From: Desulfallas sp. Bu1-1
GTDB lineage: Bacteria; Bacillota; Desulfotomaculia; Desulfotomaculales; Desulfallaceae
DNA length: 64,000 nucleotides
Assembly: GCF_015594625.1 (NCBI RefSeq)
Contig: NZ_JADNRQ010000007.1
Coordinates: 62,001 to 126,000 of the forward strand
Reading direction: 5' to 3'
Part shown: piece by piece, positions 52,228 through 62,116 of the stretch
How positions within the stretch are numbered: position 1 is the first letter of the stretch
How the letters are laid out: the number at the start of each line of letters is the position of its first letter
Notes under the pieces: generated by a model
Databases searched by the model: none
What the model saw: the letters and a program-made list of their open reading frames with translations, nothing else
Told to the model about the DNA's origin: nothing
Position numbers and translations under genes: made by a program

Positions 52228-53739
52228 CTATTTAACGCCGCGCCGGTCCAAAAATGAAACCACGGCCCGCTTCATATCTTCCTTCTCCACCACATCACCA
52301 TGCCGCACGGGACGCTTGTCCAGGTCCCGCAGACCTGGAGGTACCGGCAAGTTGCTGAAATCGGACAGCAGCTGCAACAGTTCAAATTCGCTTTTACCAG
52401 CCGTTTTATCCTCACCCAGCAGCGCCAGGGCTACGCTGGCGTTAAATTTAAACGGGCTGGCGGTGGAAAGCACCACCGTGTAGCTATCGTCTCCCGAGCT
52501 TTTCCTGTACTTTCCATATACATTCATTCCAACCGCCGTATGCGTGTCTACAATGTATCCGTACCGGGCATAGGTGTCCTTGATGGATTGGATCGTCTCC
52601 GCGTCGCTGGCGTAGTCCGACCAGAATAAATCCCGCACCTTGGCCCGGGTGGAATCATCCACCTCATACCTCCAGTTTTCCCTTAATTCCAACATCCACC
52701 GGCGTACCCTGGCAGCGTCGTGCCCCGTTAGTTCAAAAAGCAAGCGCTCCAGGTTGCTGGAGATCAAAATATCCATGGAAGGGGACAATGTCTTTTTGAA
52801 CTCCCGTTTCCGGTCATAAATGCCGGTGCGGATAAAATCATTCAGCACATTATTTTCGTTGGAAGCGCAAATTAGTTTATTAACCGGCAACCCCATCCTA
52901 CCGGCATAAAAACCGGCCAGGATATTGCCGAAGTTGCCGGTGGGTACAACAAAATTGACCTTTTCCCCGGGCTCGATGCGCCGCCCGGCCAGCAGGTCGG
53001 CATAGGCAGAAAAATAATAAACAATTTGCGGTACCAGGCGTCCCCAGTTGATGGAATTGGCGGAGGAAAACTTGTAACCACGCCTGAGGATTTCACCGGC
53101 CGCGGAGGCGTCGCCGAAAATTTCCTTGACCCCGGTCTGGGCGTCGTCGAAATTCCCGCGCACGGCAAACACCCCCACGTTGCCGCCTTCCTGGGTAATC
53201 ATCTGTAACTTTTGAACCTCGCTGACCCCTTCGTCCGGGAAAAACACCGCTATGGCCGTGCGGGGCACGTCCTTGAACCCTTCCAGGGCGGCTTTGCCCG
53301 TGTCGCCCGAAGTGGCCACCAGGATTAATATGCCGGCTGTTTCTCCGGTTTTTTCCACTGACTTGACCAGCAGGTGAGGTAATATTTGAAGCGCCATGTC
53401 CTTAAACGCGCAGGTGGGCCCATGCCACAGCTCCAGCACGCCGAGCCTGTCCGCCAAATGTACAACGGGGGCAACAGCCGGGTGATCAAAACTGTTTCCG
53501 TTATATGCGTCGTTAACGCACTGGGATATTTCTTCAACGGTAAAACCGGACAAAAAAGGCTGCAGTATTCTAATCGCCCGGTCCTGGTAAGGGACCCCGG
53601 CAAGGGCGACTATCTCTTCCGCGGGAATGGATACCCGTTCCTCCGGCACAAACAGCCCTCCGTCGGGTGATATGCCCAGCTTGATGGCTTCCGCCGCCGA
53701 TAACTGTTGGTAATCGCCCCTGGTGCTTTCATATAACAT
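52228..53739 (-). CDS. thrC: Threonine synthase
   Basis: 503 residues, a PLP enzyme that converts O-phosphohomoserine to threonine. The PLP lysine is in HGPTCAFKDMALQ; SATSGDTGKAALEGF-type loop (here ATSGDTGKAAL) binds phosphate; GNFGNILAGFYAGRMGLP is the third block. ATG 53739 (MLYESTRGDYQQ) is chosen because GGGAGGATTTTATC precedes it and it matches family N-termini. It is alone, not in a hom-thrB operon. No T-box leader was seen in the upstream region. Confidence 0.95.
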   Translation of the reverse strand: MLYESTRGDYQQLSAAEAIKLGISPDGGLFVPEERVSIPAEEIVALAGVPYQDRAIRILQPFLSGFTVEEISQCVNDAYNGNSFDHPAVAPVVHLADRLGVLELWHGPTCAFKDMALQILPHLLVKSVEKTGETAGILILVATSGDTGKAALEGFKDVPRTAIAVFFPDEGVSEVQKLQMITQEGGNVGVFAVRGNFDDAQTGVKEIFGDASAAGEILRRGYKFSSANSINWGRLVPQIVYYFSAYADLLAGRRIEPGEKVNFVVPTGNFGNILAGFYAGRMGLPVNKLICASNENNVLNDFIRTGIYDRKREFKKTLSPSMDILISSNLERLLFELTGHDAARVRRWMLELRENWRYEVDDSTRAKVRDLFWSDYASDAETIQSIKDTYARYGYIVDTHTAVGMNVYGKYRKSSGDDSYTVVLSTASPFKFNASVALALLGEDKTAGKSEFELLQLLSDFSNLPVPPGLRDLDKRPVRHGDVVEKEDMKRAVVSFLDRRGVK

Positions 53740-53821
53740 GATAAAATCCTCCCGTATAATCTTGCTTATTACATTAAACACCACCGCCGGCTTTCAGTCA
53801 ATTGGGCAAAAAAAAGAGAAC

Positions 53822-54208
53822 TTAATCCGAAATGTTCTCCCACTTGCCGAATACCTTCCCGCAGCGGCAACCGTATGTTACAAAATGGCGCCGGGGTTGT
53901 TCATCGATATTTAAAATTCGCACGTCACCCCTGAAGTGATAAATATAATTACCACACCCCGGACAGTTGTTGCCGGAAATTGCATTTTTAGCCCTGATTA
54001 TCGCCCAGGGGTAATCACCGGTCGAGTATACATTGTAGTCGGCAAAGCTGAACCTGGTAATTCTGTAGCCATCCAAAACCGCACGGATGGTTTTCAACAT
54101 TACTTCCCTGGTTTTACCGGTCTGGCACAGTAGAAATGTTTCCACCGCTGTCTGAATCACAAGCTGGTCTTCCGGTGAAGGAAAGGCCAGTACATTATCG
54201 GCTTGCAT
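53822..54208 (-). CDS. Uncharacterised zinc-ribbon-like protein, about 128 aa
   Basis: I do not recognise a family. The N-terminal half is alpha-helical (ETFLLCQTGKTREVMLKTIRAVLDGYRI). The C-terminal half has NCPGCGNYIYHFRGD and YGCRCGKVFG, four cysteines that could bind zinc. ATG 54208 is chosen with GGAGG 8 nt upstream; the ATG at 54223 overlaps that site. It is upstream of thrC, on the same strand, but ends 82 bp before it. Confidence 0.7.
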   Translation of the reverse strand: MQADNVLAFPSPEDQLVIQTAVETFLLCQTGKTREVMLKTIRAVLDGYRITRFSFADYNVYSTGDYPWAIIRAKNAISGNNCPGCGNYIYHFRGDVRILNIDEQPRRHFVTYGCRCGKVFGKWENISD

Positions 54209-54312
54209 ATTTATATCCTCCATACATGGATTGTCGTTATTTTACAATAATCATTGACAATTTGGATAGTTTTGATACCCGGCCAAACTATTCTATTTTT
54301 GTTTGTATTTTT

Positions 54313-54341
54313 CTGAAATATGTGTTTACAGGTGTTATAAT
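54313..54341 (+). promoter_or_regulatory. Sigma-A promoter of the adenine deaminase gene
   Basis: CTGAAA (54313-54318), 17-base spacer, consensus TATAAT (54336-54341) with an extended TG two bases upstream. Transcription would start about 20 bp before the ATG. Confidence 0.65.
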
Positions 54342-54369
54342 TAAAAAAAGCATATTTTAGGGAGGTCTT

Positions 54370-56133
54370 ATGAAAACTCATCTACTGCGTCCCCTGGACA
54401 GGCAAAATTTGCATGAATTAATTTTAACGGCCAAGGGTGAAATCAATTGTGATCTCTATATTAAAGGGGGCACAATCATCAATGTTTATACGGGCGAATT
54501 ATTACCTGCTAATGTAGCCATAAAAGGAAAACACATCGCCTACGTGGGCGATCGGGAAACCATGGTGGGCGAGCGGACCCGGTTGATTGACGCCACCGGT
54601 ATGTACCTCTGCCCCGGGTATATTGAACCTCACGCCCACCCGTTTCAAACATATAACCCGGTAACCCTGGTTAACAAGGTCATGACCCTGGGAACTACAA
54701 CCCTGGTTTGCGATAATCTGTTTTTTTTTATGTCCATGGATGAGAAAAAACTGCTCGGCCTCTGGCATGAACTGGCCCAGTTACCGGTCAAGGTATTATG
54801 GAGCGTGCGCCTTGACCCGCAAACCTTTTCCCGGCAGCGAATGGAACGGTTTAACCCGCGGCGTATTGAAACATTGCTTGATTCCGTGCTGGCCAGGCAG
54901 GTGGGCGAACTCACCGATTGGCCCTCTTTGGTAACTGGCGATAAACAAATGCTCGATAATATTCTTACGGCCCGGCGATTGGGTAAAAAGGTGGAGGGCC
55001 ATGCGCCCGGGGCATCCGTGCAAACCCTGAACGCGCTGGCGGCGGGAGGGGTTTCCGACTGCCACGAAAGCATTACGGGGGAGGAGGTGCTGAATCGCCT
55101 GCGCCTCGGCATGTACGTGACGCTGCGGCATAGTTCGTTGCGCCCGGACCTGCCCGGCTTATTAAAAGAGCTGTTGAACTCCGGAGTTGATTTACGGCGG
55201 GCCATGATGACCACGGACGGCGTTACGCCCCCCAGCATGAAGCACGGTTTTACAGACTACCTGGTGCGCCTGGCGATTGATGCCGGCGTGCCTGCGGTGG
55301 AGGCCTACCGCATGGTAACCATCAACCCGGCCACTTATTATGGTATGGACGACGAACTGGGGGGAATTGCCCCCGGCAGGCTCGCCGATATTCTATTCCT
55401 GGAAGATCCCCAAAATCCTACGCCGGTAAAGGTGATTGCCGAAGGCGTGGAGGTATTTGAGCGGGGCCGGGAACCGCTGGACTTGCCCGGAATCGAATGG
55501 CAAAAATATGGTATTATAAAGATATCCGGTTTTTCCGGAGAAATAAAACCCGGGGACATGGTTCCTCCCGCCAGGGAAGGTGCTTTTCCCGTAATGCGGC
55601 TCGTAAACCCGGTAATTACCAGAAGAAAAGACCAAAAACTACCCGTTAAAAATAATTTTATCGACATCGCCGGAGAACCGGGCCTGGTTTACGCCACGAT
55701 GCTGAACCGGGAGGGGGGATGGGTTTGCAACGGGGTATTGGAGGGCTTTGCCGATAAACTTGACGGGCTGGCTTGCTCCAACACGATTACGGGCGACATC
55801 CTGGCGCTGGGTCGCAATCCGCAGGAAATGCAGCGGGCCGTCAAGCGGATGTTCGATCTCGGAGGAGGGTTGGTCATCACCGAAAACGGCGGGATACTTT
55901 ATGAACTGCCCCTTCCGCTAAGTGGGATCATGAGCCCCGCGTCGATCGACGAATTGACCGCTGAATGTTCCGAACTTTATAGACTGCTGGCCCAGAGGGG
56001 ACATGTTCATTATGACCTGCTATATACCATCCTGTTTCTGTCCGCCACGCACCTGCCGGAAATACGGTTGTCTCCCGGTGGGATTCTGTCAGTAAAGGAT
56101 AAAAAGATTTTAGTCCCTTCAAGAAAAATATAA
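54370..56133 (+). CDS. ade: Adenine deaminase
   Basis: 587 residues, amidohydrolase fold with an adenine-deaminase C-terminal domain. Metal ligands PHAHP in CPGYIEPHAHPF, HAPG in KVEGHAPGA, and the catalytic MMTTDGVTPPSM loop; IAPGRLADILFLED ends the first domain; the C-terminal part has NTITGDILALGRNPQEM and ENGGILYELPLPLSGIMS. It converts adenine to hypoxanthine and ammonia. GGAGG precedes the ATG. No purine riboswitch is visible in the short leader. Confidence 0.95.
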   Translation: MKTHLLRPLDRQNLHELILTAKGEINCDLYIKGGTIINVYTGELLPANVAIKGKHIAYVGDRETMVGERTRLIDATGMYLCPGYIEPHAHPFQTYNPVTLVNKVMTLGTTTLVCDNLFFFMSMDEKKLLGLWHELAQLPVKVLWSVRLDPQTFSRQRMERFNPRRIETLLDSVLARQVGELTDWPSLVTGDKQMLDNILTARRLGKKVEGHAPGASVQTLNALAAGGVSDCHESITGEEVLNRLRLGMYVTLRHSSLRPDLPGLLKELLNSGVDLRRAMMTTDGVTPPSMKHGFTDYLVRLAIDAGVPAVEAYRMVTINPATYYGMDDELGGIAPGRLADILFLEDPQNPTPVKVIAEGVEVFERGREPLDLPGIEWQKYGIIKISGFSGEIKPGDMVPPAREGAFPVMRLVNPVITRRKDQKLPVKNNFIDIAGEPGLVYATMLNREGGWVCNGVLEGFADKLDGLACSNTITGDILALGRNPQEMQRAVKRMFDLGGGLVITENGGILYELPLPLSGIMSPASIDELTAECSELYRLLAQRGHVHYDLLYTILFLSATHLPEIRLSPGGILSVKDKKILVPSRKI

Positions 56134-56152
56134 TGATACCACGGGTGAAATT

Positions 56153-56181
56153 TTGAAAATGCGGAAAAATACTGGTATACT
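56153..56181 (+). promoter_or_regulatory. Promoter of the gerW gene
   Basis: TTGAAA (56153-56158), 17-base spacer, TATACT (56176-56181). It fits a sigma-A consensus; sigma-F/G -10 sequences can look similar, so sporulation use is not excluded. Confidence 0.55.
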
Positions 56182-56241
56182 ACCTATGAGGCGTGCTTGC
56201 CGCCGGGTGATTGATCCACTTTTCAACAGGAGGGTAAAATA

Positions 56242-56565
56242 GTGATACCGGGCAATCCGGAAGCCATTTGGGCCGGTCTGGATCAGGTAAAAGTCGCTAA
56301 AGTGACCATAGGCGAGCCCTTAACCGTACAGGGAATAACGCTGGTGCCCGTTGTGTCCGTAAGCGCGGCTTATGGCGGAACAATCAGCCGCGAAGGCACC
56401 GGAGGGGGCGGAATCAAGCTGGATCCGGTGGCTATCGTGGCCGTGCGGGACAATAATATCGACGTCTACTCCATTCAAAAAAGAAACTCCATTGATAAAC
56501 TGGCCGAGCTATTGCCTGAAATACTGCCCGTAAAGGAAAACATCGGCATTATTCGGAAGAACTGA
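56242..56565 (+). CDS. gerW: GerW family sporulation protein (YtfJ-like)
   Basis: 107 residues. VKVAKVTIGEPLTVQGITLVPVVSVSAAYGG and GGGGIKLDPVAIVAV match the GerW/YtfJ pattern; the C-terminus (LAELLPEILPV) is shorter than in Bacillus. GerW is produced in the forespore and is required for normal germination in B. subtilis. The start is GTG at 56242 with AGGAGGG upstream. It is followed 62 bp later by an uncharacterised gene. Confidence 0.9.
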   Translation: MIPGNPEAIWAGLDQVKVAKVTIGEPLTVQGITLVPVVSVSAAYGGTISREGTGGGGIKLDPVAIVAVRDNNIDVYSIQKRNSIDKLAELLPEILPVKENIGIIRKN

Positions 56566-56627
56566 TACCCAAACAGTGGGAAATAGAAAGAGATATAAAA
56601 ATTTATGAATTATAAGGGAGAGATTGG

Positions 56628-57227
56628 ATGAGCGACCGGATTCTGAGCGCATTTGAAAAGGCAATGGAAAGATTTGAATCCAGGGTTAAGAACCTGCCGG
56701 CCGGCCATTCCGTAAAGTTGCAGTATCTTCCTGTAGGACGGAATCTGGCGGCGCGTTATTTACATGAAAGGGATTTCAACCTGTATGAAGCATTAAGCAA
56801 CTACACGGATCCCACCGCTAGAAAATATGTCCTGGAGGGCGTGGAAAAATCGTTACTGGACAACCTCACCCTGCCTGAAGACGAGGAGGGGGAACAAAGA
56901 AACACGCGCGTTATTTACGCCCTTTACCAGGTTAAAGAGGATAAACCGGCCCTGGACCAGGTGGTGAAAGAGCTGCATCACCTGCTCAACCACTACCGGC
57001 ATACCAGAGATAATGCGGTTGAAAGCCTGAAAAACAGCCTGATTCAACGTTACCGGCAAATCAATCGCGGAAAACTTAACCAGTTGCCCTATGCAGAGCA
57101 ACAGAGAATCCACCAGGAAATAAACCTTCATTTCAGAAAGGAAAAAGCGAATTTGCTGCAAAGGCTCGCCACCCAAATTAATCCTGAACTGGAACGGTTA
57201 AAGGAAGTAATTAAAGATATCAGGTGA
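56628..57227 (+). CDS. Uncharacterised helical protein, 199 aa
   Basis: Mostly alpha-helical and charged, without membrane segments or cysteines. Recognisable blocks are FEKAMERFESRVKNLP, VKLQYLPVGRNLAARYLHERDF and a long C-terminal coiled coil (INLHFRKEKANLLQRLATQINPELERLKEV). No family was recognised. ATG at 56628 with GGGAGA upstream. Probably cytoplasmic; position after gerW might mean a sporulation role. Confidence 0.7.
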   Translation: MSDRILSAFEKAMERFESRVKNLPAGHSVKLQYLPVGRNLAARYLHERDFNLYEALSNYTDPTARKYVLEGVEKSLLDNLTLPEDEEGEQRNTRVIYALYQVKEDKPALDQVVKELHHLLNHYRHTRDNAVESLKNSLIQRYRQINRGKLNQLPYAEQQRIHQEINLHFRKEKANLLQRLATQINPELERLKEVIKDIR

Positions 57228-57233
57228 TTTTAT

Positions 57234-57278
57234 ATGAACATCGGGATCGATATTGACGGGGTAATCACGAGAAAATAA
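57234..57278 (+). pseudogene. N-terminal stub of a HAD-type 5'-nucleotidase
   Basis: ATG then MNIGIDIDGVITRK and TAA, 14 residues. The DIDGVIT motif is the nucleophile motif of HAD 5'(3')-nucleotidases, here cut off directly after it. The rest of the gene is missing, and the next gene starts 29 bp later, so this is probably a deletion scar. Confidence 0.5.
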
Positions 57279-57306
57279 AATACCCGGACCGGGAGGAAAG
57301 TGAAAT

Positions 57307-57609
57307 ATGTCCAATATAGTGAATCTGGAAAACGCTCGCCTGGAAAAAATTTTACGCGAGTTGTACACAGCGCAAAAATGCACATTTTTCCTCGAAAACG
57401 CCATGGGCCGGGTTATTGACAAACTGGGACTGTCGGAAGAAGAAGCGATTGAGATTGCGCGGGCACTGATGGAGAAAAATTATATCGCTACAAAGTCCTT
57501 TCTACCCGCAACATTTCTCAGGCCGAACTTTATTCGCAATTTTCCCGTGGTTTTAAGCGCCAAAGCCATCGCTTTTCTAAAATCAAAGGATGAAAACAAT
57601 AACAGGTGA
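57307..57609 (+). CDS. Uncharacterised protein, 100 aa
   Basis: A helical N-terminus (VNLENARLEKILRELYTAQKCTFFLENAMGRVIDKLGLSEEEAIEIARALMEKNYI, of which only the first residues are listed as motif) and a basic C-terminus. No family recognised and no catalytic motif. GGGAGGAAA precedes the ATG. GGTGAGCA-N6-TGCTCACC overlaps its stop codon and may form a hairpin, though no T-run follows. Confidence 0.65.
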   Translation: MSNIVNLENARLEKILRELYTAQKCTFFLENAMGRVIDKLGLSEEEAIEIARALMEKNYIATKSFLPATFLRPNFIRNFPVVLSAKAIAFLKSKDENNNR

Positions 57610-57677
57610 GCAATATCATGCTCACCCGGCAACTAAAAAATTCCCATAAAATATACACAAAATATAGTCGAGAATAA

Positions 57678-57803
57678 CTACTTTTTCTTCTCACCGGCAC
57701 AAATGTCAGGATTTGGTTCTACATATACTTCCGCTGGTTTGATCCCATAGGGTTTGAAAAAATCCTTTTGTTCGCAATTCTTAGCAGGCTCTTTTTCCGC
57801 CAC
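57678..57803 (-). CDS. Small uncharacterised protein, 41 aa
   Basis: GTG at 57803 with AAAAGGAGGAG about 8 nt upstream. The product is MAEKEPAKNCEQKDFFKPYG, then IKPAEVYVEPNPDICAGEKKK. Two cysteines, charged, no membrane segment. The ribosome site and the tight spacing after the zinc-ribbon ORF (31 bp) support translation. Confidence 0.5.
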   Translation of the reverse strand: MAEKEPAKNCEQKDFFKPYGIKPAEVYVEPNPDICAGEKKK

Positions 57804-57834
57804 CCGGGACACTCCTCCTTTTTATGGTGTTTTT

Positions 57835-58032
57835 TTACTCAGTGCGGGTCAGGTGAAAATGATTATGCTGTATTTTTATGAAGTGAACCGATCCACAATC
57901 CGGGCACTTTTTGGATTCCCCATCCGCAAACCTGATTTCACCGATGTGTTTTCCGCAACAAGTTATTTCAACGCTGAGAAGCTTACCATTCTCGCGAACA
58001 TTGACCCTGTAATCCATTTTTTTATCAGCCAT
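57835..58032 (-). CDS. Small zinc-ribbon-like protein, 65 aa
   Basis: ATG 58032 with GAGGTG 8 nt upstream. Sequence: MADKKMDYRVNVRENGKLLS, then VEITCCGKHIGEIRFADGESKKCPDCGSVHF. Cys pairs CC and CPDC with several histidines near the C-terminus (QHNHFHL) suggest a single zinc site. No family recognised. Middle member of a minus-strand trio (58921 to 57678). Confidence 0.65.
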   Translation of the reverse strand: MADKKMDYRVNVRENGKLLSVEITCCGKHIGEIRFADGESKKCPDCGSVHFIKIQHNHFHLTRTE

Positions 58033-58084
58033 GCGCACATCACCTCAATTTACCGTATTTTACCTCAAAATTAAAATTTTAAAC

Positions 58085-58921
58085 TTAAGCTTTCGTGTTA
58101 AGTTTTTCCACCCCCTTATACATAACAATTTTGATTGATTCCATCGCGTCATGTACAACATCAATCAAGTGCACGCAGCCGTTACCTTGGCCGAGAAGAT
58201 TTACTATGTGTTTTTTATTCAGGTCATTTACCGCCTGTCCTGGAAGCCTGTGTAAATATTTTGTTGCTTCGCGGCACACGTCATCCGGCGCCCGCAGCAA
58301 TTTACCTTGGGCTTCAATGACCTCGAGATGTTGATTGAGTGTCAAATCTACGCTTACCTCGTGGAAAGAGTCGCTTAACTGACCGCTGATTCTATAACCG
58401 TTATCGGGGCACTGGTAAACGAGTTGAGACTTAAACCTGTTAAATAGATTGGAGGAACGGGTAAAATGAACATACTCGCCCCAGGTTTTGCCAACTCTGT
58501 CCAAGTTACTATAATAACGGCAGGAGTTGGCATACATTTTTTCCCAGTACGAGCTGTAATCGGCAAGGGAAGCAAAACCCCTTTCCTCCCATATAAATGT
58601 TTCCGCCTGGATCACCCCGCGCACCGTTTCAGCAAACAGCAACCGGGGAAAATCCCCCAAATCTTTAAGCGCTTCCTTTAAAGCAGGCCCACTGTTGAGA
58701 TAAGCTTCCACCCCGATTAATTCGTTTATATCAATTTTAGTCACAGGAGGAGAATAGTGTTCCCAGCAAGCGTCAGTAATTTCCAGAGTTTCGGGAACTA
58801 CTTTGAGGATGGCGCCCATTTCGCCGTCGGTGCCGCAGTAGACCGTTTTGGCTTTCAGCAACCCGCCGGGAGTTTCCCGGTAAACTGTTGTAAACCAATG
58901 GCGTTGCAATACATTTAACAT
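58085..58921 (-). CDS. Uncharacterised protein with DUF2889-like C-terminus, 278 aa
   Basis: A protein of two parts: an N-terminal half with a VTKIDINELIGVEAYLNSGPALKEAL segment, and a C-terminal half (about 150-265) ending in LLGQGNGCVHLIDVVHDAMESI, a GCxHL motif seen in DUF2889 proteins. The function of that family is unknown; it is found in many bacteria near CoA metabolism genes. AAAGGAGTG precedes the ATG. It heads a minus-strand trio. Confidence 0.7.
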   Translation of the reverse strand: MLNVLQRHWFTTVYRETPGGLLKAKTVYCGTDGEMGAILKVVPETLEITDACWEHYSPPVTKIDINELIGVEAYLNSGPALKEALKDLGDFPRLLFAETVRGVIQAETFIWEERGFASLADYSSYWEKMYANSCRYYSNLDRVGKTWGEYVHFTRSSNLFNRFKSQLVYQCPDNGYRISGQLSDSFHEVSVDLTLNQHLEVIEAQGKLLRAPDDVCREATKYLHRLPGQAVNDLNKKHIVNLLGQGNGCVHLIDVVHDAMESIKIVMYKGVEKLNTKA

Positions 58922-59064
58922 AATCTCACTCCTTTGCCCTATTATACTTGAAAAATTGGTTGAATTGCCGGTTAATTTATACTGGAATGATAATTTTTCA
59001 AAAACAGCACAGGGGATTGTTTCCCAAATAGCTGAATAATAAAATAATAGCGGGGGGTGATTGA

Positions 59065-59472
59065 ATGTCCTTTATTCAAAAAATAGCCGACGGGGCAAAG
59101 CACCTGGGAAGCCGGGCCAGGGATCTTGGCGGCATTGCGGGGGGCAAGGCAAGGGATATAACCAAAAAATCTTCTGAGTTGCTGGAATATACCAGGTTGA
59201 GGCACGAGTTGCGAAAAATGGAAAGAGAAATGGAAAATAACCTGGCGGGGATCGGGGCATTGTATTACCAGCAACAATCGGGGCAAGACGGCGTGGACGA
59301 GGAATTAAAGAGACTGATCGAGTCAACCAGGGAACTGGAACTGGAAATGAAGGAACTGGAAGAACAAATTGCAAGTTTACAACCGGCGCCGCCCAGTTGT
59401 TCGGATTGTGGCAAAGACCTGCCCGACGGCGGCAAGTATTGCAGTTACTGCGGCAAAAAGATAGTAGAGTAA
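59065..59472 (+). CDS. Coiled-coil protein with C-terminal zinc ribbon, 135 aa
   Basis: N-terminus with small Gly/Ala-rich helix (GSRARDLGGIAGGKARDITKK), then a coiled coil (about 45-105: LRHELRKMEREMENNLAGIGALYYQQ; RELELEMKELEEQIASL), then a zinc ribbon (CSDCGKDLPDGGKYCSYCGK). Similar short zinc-ribbon/coiled-coil proteins occur in Firmicutes with unknown roles. GGGGGGTGA precedes the ATG. Confidence 0.75.
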   Translation: MSFIQKIADGAKHLGSRARDLGGIAGGKARDITKKSSELLEYTRLRHELRKMEREMENNLAGIGALYYQQQSGQDGVDEELKRLIESTRELELEMKELEEQIASLQPAPPSCSDCGKDLPDGGKYCSYCGKKIVE

Positions 59473-59479
59473 AGGAGCG

Positions 59480-59507
59480 GCCCACTGCAGTGGGCTGTAT
59501 TTTTTCA
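59480..59507 (+). terminator. Palindromic terminator candidate
   Basis: GCCCACTGCAGTGGGC (59480-59495) is a perfect palindrome, followed by TGTATTTTTT. It lies between the zinc-ribbon gene and a small helical gene. Confidence 0.6.
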
Positions 59508-59523
59508 AAGAGGTGGTTGTAAA

Positions 59524-59769
59524 ATGGAACAGGACAGAGAATTTGCACTGGAGTTTTCGGAAGATACTTTGGCCATAATTGAAGAGTTTGGACGTAAAAC
59601 CGGCCGTAACGATGAACAAGTGGTGGAGTACATCATTCGAGAATACTTGATGCACCAGTTGCCTGTCCTTGAAAAACAAGCTTCCGAGACGGGTAAGGAC
59701 CTCAACGAGTTAATAAACCTGCAGTTCGTCCGGCTACTGGAATTCCTGCTCAGTAAGGCAAATGAATAA
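59524..59769 (+). CDS. Small helical protein, 81 aa
   Basis: 81 residues: EFSEDTLAIIEEFGRKTGRNDEQVVEYIIREYL suggests a ribbon-helix-helix-like or similar helical fold, then VLEKQASETGKDLNELINLQFVRLLEFLLS. It could be a DNA-binding protein or an antitoxin, but no partner toxin is adjacent. AGAGGTGG precedes the ATG. It converges on the acetoacetyl-CoA synthetase gene. Confidence 0.6.
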   Translation: MEQDREFALEFSEDTLAIIEEFGRKTGRNDEQVVEYIIREYLMHQLPVLEKQASETGKDLNELINLQFVRLLEFLLSKANE

Positions 59770-59805
59770 AAAAACAGGCCGGGGGAATTGATTTTCCCCG
59801 TCCTG
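59768..59805 (-). terminator. Terminator of acetoacetyl-CoA synthetase
   Basis: On the minus strand CAGG-A-CGGGG pairs with CCCC-G-GCCTG, followed by TTTTTTTATTC. Confidence 0.82.
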
Positions 59806-59824
59806 CCACTTGATGCAAGGTAAT

Positions 59825-61777
<1,953 letters not shown>

Positions 61778-61862
61778 ATGATTTATTCCTCCTGACCTGG
61801 GTTTTTTATTTTCTTAACTAAGCCTACGCCTATAATTAATTAAATATTTTGAATTATTTTAA

Positions 61863-61878
61863 AGCAAAAATCATACCT
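61863..61878 (-). promoter_or_regulatory. Sigma-54 (-24/-12) promoter of acetoacetyl-CoA synthetase
   Basis: On the minus strand AGGTATGATTTTTGCT has GG and GC exactly 10 bases apart (GC at 61865-61864, GG at 61877-61876). The first base is A instead of the preferred T. Transcription would start near 61852, about 75 nt before the ATG at 61777. Confidence 0.68.
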
Positions 61879-62052
61879 GAACCGGTGCTGCTCCGCCGCA
61901 CCGGTAAGTTATTGGAAAACCAATAGGCATTTATTTGTAACTGGCATAAATTAACTAAACTGTTGATTAAAATTACACCATTTGTAAAATTTTTTTACAC
62001 TCCATGCTTACTCAACAAACGCCAAGGATTTCCGGTTGCGGCGGTTTTAACG

Positions 62053-62081
62053 TTGACATGAACAAACGTTTCCGTGATAAT
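62053..62081 (+). promoter_or_regulatory. Sigma-A promoter of the sirtuin gene
   Basis: Consensus TTGACA (62053-62058), 17-base spacer, GATAAT (62076-62081); the GTG start at 62117 is 35 bp downstream. Confidence 0.75.
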
Positions 62082-62116
62082 GTAATCAATCTTAATCATC
62101 CAACGGAGGTTGTCCT

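Larger units (their letters stand above)
61778..62116. other. Divergent region between acetoacetyl-CoA synthetase and sirtuin
   Basis: 339 bp, AT-rich, no coding frame. Left-facing it has a sigma-54 promoter near 61863-61878, right-facing a sigma-A promoter near 62053-62081. No clear enhancer palindrome was seen between them; TGTTGAT occurs at 61961, matching one arm of the repeat at 7289-7307. Confidence 0.55.

Noticed and set aside
53740-53821. T-box leader upstream of threonine synthase
   Set aside because: The leader is short and has no T-box sequence or specifier hairpin followed by a terminator.
54224-54369. Purine riboswitch upstream of adenine deaminase
   Set aside because: The leader from the predicted promoter to the ATG is too short (about 20 bp) and no conserved aptamer words were found.
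59524-59769. Toxin-antitoxin pair at the small helical gene
   Set aside because: No adjacent second small gene with toxin features; the neighbour is a zinc-ribbon coiled-coil protein.
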